DNA from: Telmatactis stephensoni
Taxonomy: Eukaryota > Cnidaria > Anthozoa > Actiniaria > Isophelliidae
NCBI GenBank assembly: GCA_029948255.1
Contig: JALIZF010001494.1
Span: forward strand, 62,001 to 126,000
DNA: 64,000 bases
Direction of reading: 5' to 3'
Shown one piece after another: positions 40,286 to 43,200 of the stretch (its first letter is position 1; each line of letters starts with the position of its first letter). The position numbers and the translations under genes were made by a program. The notes beneath the pieces are model-generated. The model did no database searches. It had not been told where the DNA came from and saw only the letters and a program-made list of their open reading frames with translations.

Positions 40286-43200
40286 TCATCATCTACAGCA
40301 TCCGTTAACTGATTACAATCACTGGTTCTTCCTTTGCCCATCAGGTAATCATAAGTAATGTTGTGTTTTCATACCTTAGTATTAAGCTGTCCAAACCCTG
40401 GTACACCTAAAAATGGAATTAAGATGAACTTTAACTACACATTCAACAATGTAGTTAGGTTTGGTTGTAACAAAGGCTACGCTACTCGTGGTTTCAAGGC
40501 GATACGTTGTCAATTAAATGAGAAATGGACCGGTAAAAAGCCGACGTGCCTGGGTAAGTACAAATACTTACAGTGCAACCTCTCTGATTATGGACACCGA
40601 AGGGTTGGAGAAAAGTGACCGTATTAAAGCGGTGTCCGTACCGACAGGTTCCACTGTAACTACTGGTTTCCTTGTATTTCATGCGACTCACGCAGTTTAA
40701 TTTTTTGATGTTATAAACGATAAATCTCGGGCTTCCTGTGGCAAAAAGGAAGAACAAGACCAAAGGAAGGGGAGAAACAAGAAAAACAGTCGGGAGGAGG
40801 TTTTTTTTTTCATAGCCTCTTTCCGTCTATCACCATAGGGCACTCAGTGAAGTAGTCCTTCTTGAAGGTTACAACACTGAACTGACAAAAGCTAAAGGCA
40901 TAGAGCGGATATATTACACGATGGCGCGAAGATATTACTTATTTCGAGTGGTAAAAATATTTTACGAACGAGCCGCAGCTAGTAAAATATTGTTTTTAAC
41001 ACGAGAAAATAAAATTCGTATCTTCAAGCCACCGTGTAAATGTTCAGTTTTATTATATGGATGAACTACATAAAGTAAGTTTCAGTTCAGTGAACAGCAG
41101 GCAGATTACTACTGCACTGAAAGAGAACTGTGTTTTTACCTCTGAAAACTCTCTGTCGTGAAGAATTGAAGTCCCATAATTGCGGTTTCTTTCTAGGTTC
41201 AATACTTTGAACAATAACTTTCATTGGCGATGGCTCGTACTCTTCACTGATATTTTTTCTTTACGTACCGACAAGATGCCGAATTTCTTTAGGATATTTT
41301 GGAGCTCGTAAAACGGTATTAAGCGTTTCCAGATATTTCCTGAAGATTCCAAGATCATATTCGATTTCTCTGCTGTGTTTTCGTTTTCGTTTTCATTTTC
41401 TTTCGAAAACCTAGCCGAAAACTCGAGAAGAAAAGTCGAGATCCCGGAGAAACAAAAACCAAATGGCGGGATAAATCGAGCGCGAGCGCACATCCGGGAC
41501 CTGCGGTACATGATTGTTCCTGGCTAAAAACCATGTGATGCTATGTGATGCAATATTTAATGAGACCAAGACTGGCATGCTCAAGTTTGCAAAATTAATA
41601 AGTTTGGAAAAAAGTAAATAGCTTGACAAGATTGTTTAGTTACGTTTCTGGCCGGTCCGCGCAAGAACAACTGGAAACAACAGAAACAAGTGAGCTTGCA
41701 TGCTCTTGCAATTTGAGTAAATACACTTTCTGAACCTTTGAGTTTATAGATTACTCGTCTATTGCATTTGGTTTTGAAACGTTCAGCCGGAGTAAATGAA
41801 CCGGGTGTTCTACAAAACGCTTGCTAGGGCAAAACAGAGCCTCTGTTTTGCCCTAGCAAGCTTAGAAAATATCTAATAAGTGGTATGTAAACAAGCTTTG
41901 AATCATCCAAACTTTTTTTTTTAGACCGAATTCGTCTGACTGGTAGATCACGCAACAATGATAGATTCGAGGCTGGGATAGATTTATACATTCACTCTAT
42001 TTTATCCTCCCCGGCGACTGAATCTGTTCAGGTTTTGGGATTATTCATGCATGCGTAGTCGGGAAAGGTCTTCAGACCGGTGTTCAAATCAGACGCAACC
42101 TGCCTATGGCGACCGTTCCTAGTCACTTATCTGACATTTTCATTAGGGTAACTTTGATCGATGAAGGTACTAATTCTAGATCTTTATTATGTTTATCCTT
42201 TGATAGAATGTACATCGGCGATTGGAATGCGTAATTTTAGAATCACCAACAGAATGCTGTCAGCTTCGTCAGAGCGCGATTCCGTCCACAGCGCAAAACA
42301 AGCGCGTCTGTTTGGTCGACGCGCGTGGTGCTCTGCGCGAAGCGAGTACGATAAATATCTAGAGGTCAACTTTGGCTCACCCAAGGAGGTGACGGCAATC
42401 GCTACCCAAGGCCATCCAACTGAGTACAAGTGGATGAATAAATACGAGCTTCGTTACGCACTGGGTAATAGATGGTTTAACTATCGTGTAAACGGAAAGA
42501 TTAAGGTAAGTTGGTACTTAATGTCTGTGATAAATTAAACAAACTAAGAGATTGGTTATTGGATTGACGTTTCCCCTGAGTTTTTGTTTTATTGGGGCTA
42601 TTTTCTTATTAGTATGAAACGGGCCGCACCGTGACTTGACCGTGTCATTACCGTGATGTTTATAAAAACATTCGAAATTCCGTATAAATCGTGCTTATAC
42701 GTTGATCGTGTCGTTTTCACAGTCATACGAAAACTGCTCTTTTCGGCCACTGTGGCCGTCTTCAGGGTCTAAAGTGTACGTTACATTTCAATTTATAACG
42801 TAGTAAAGAGAAAATTAACGTGTTCCGAACATGATAATGTAGAAGAAAAGTCAATCCACTAATCAATCAATATGCCTGCGTACAAAAACGTACTGAAGCC
42901 AAGAGATTGTTGCTACCACTCAAGCACACTAGCCAATTCCCTGTTAGAAAGGAAAACGGTCTATGCCTTGAGTTCGCTCTCGTGTTAAAATTCGAACCAG
43001 CCGGGTACAAAAATGGGTCTCTTATCGTTACACATAGAGCAGGTTTCGTATGAGTGTGAAACGTACCGCGCCGTGCCGTGGCCGTGTCTGTGCCGTGATG
43101 TCTAGAAAAACATTCGAAATGTCTACCCTAACCGTGCCGTGACCGTGCGGTGCCGTTTTCACAGTCATACGAAATCTACTCTAATCCTGCTGTCATCAAG

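Noticed and set aside
348..40553. Naming the gene as factor H, complement receptor or CSMD
   Set aside because: There are no CUB domains, no membrane segment in view, and the modules resemble each other more than any named family; only the domain type is supported.
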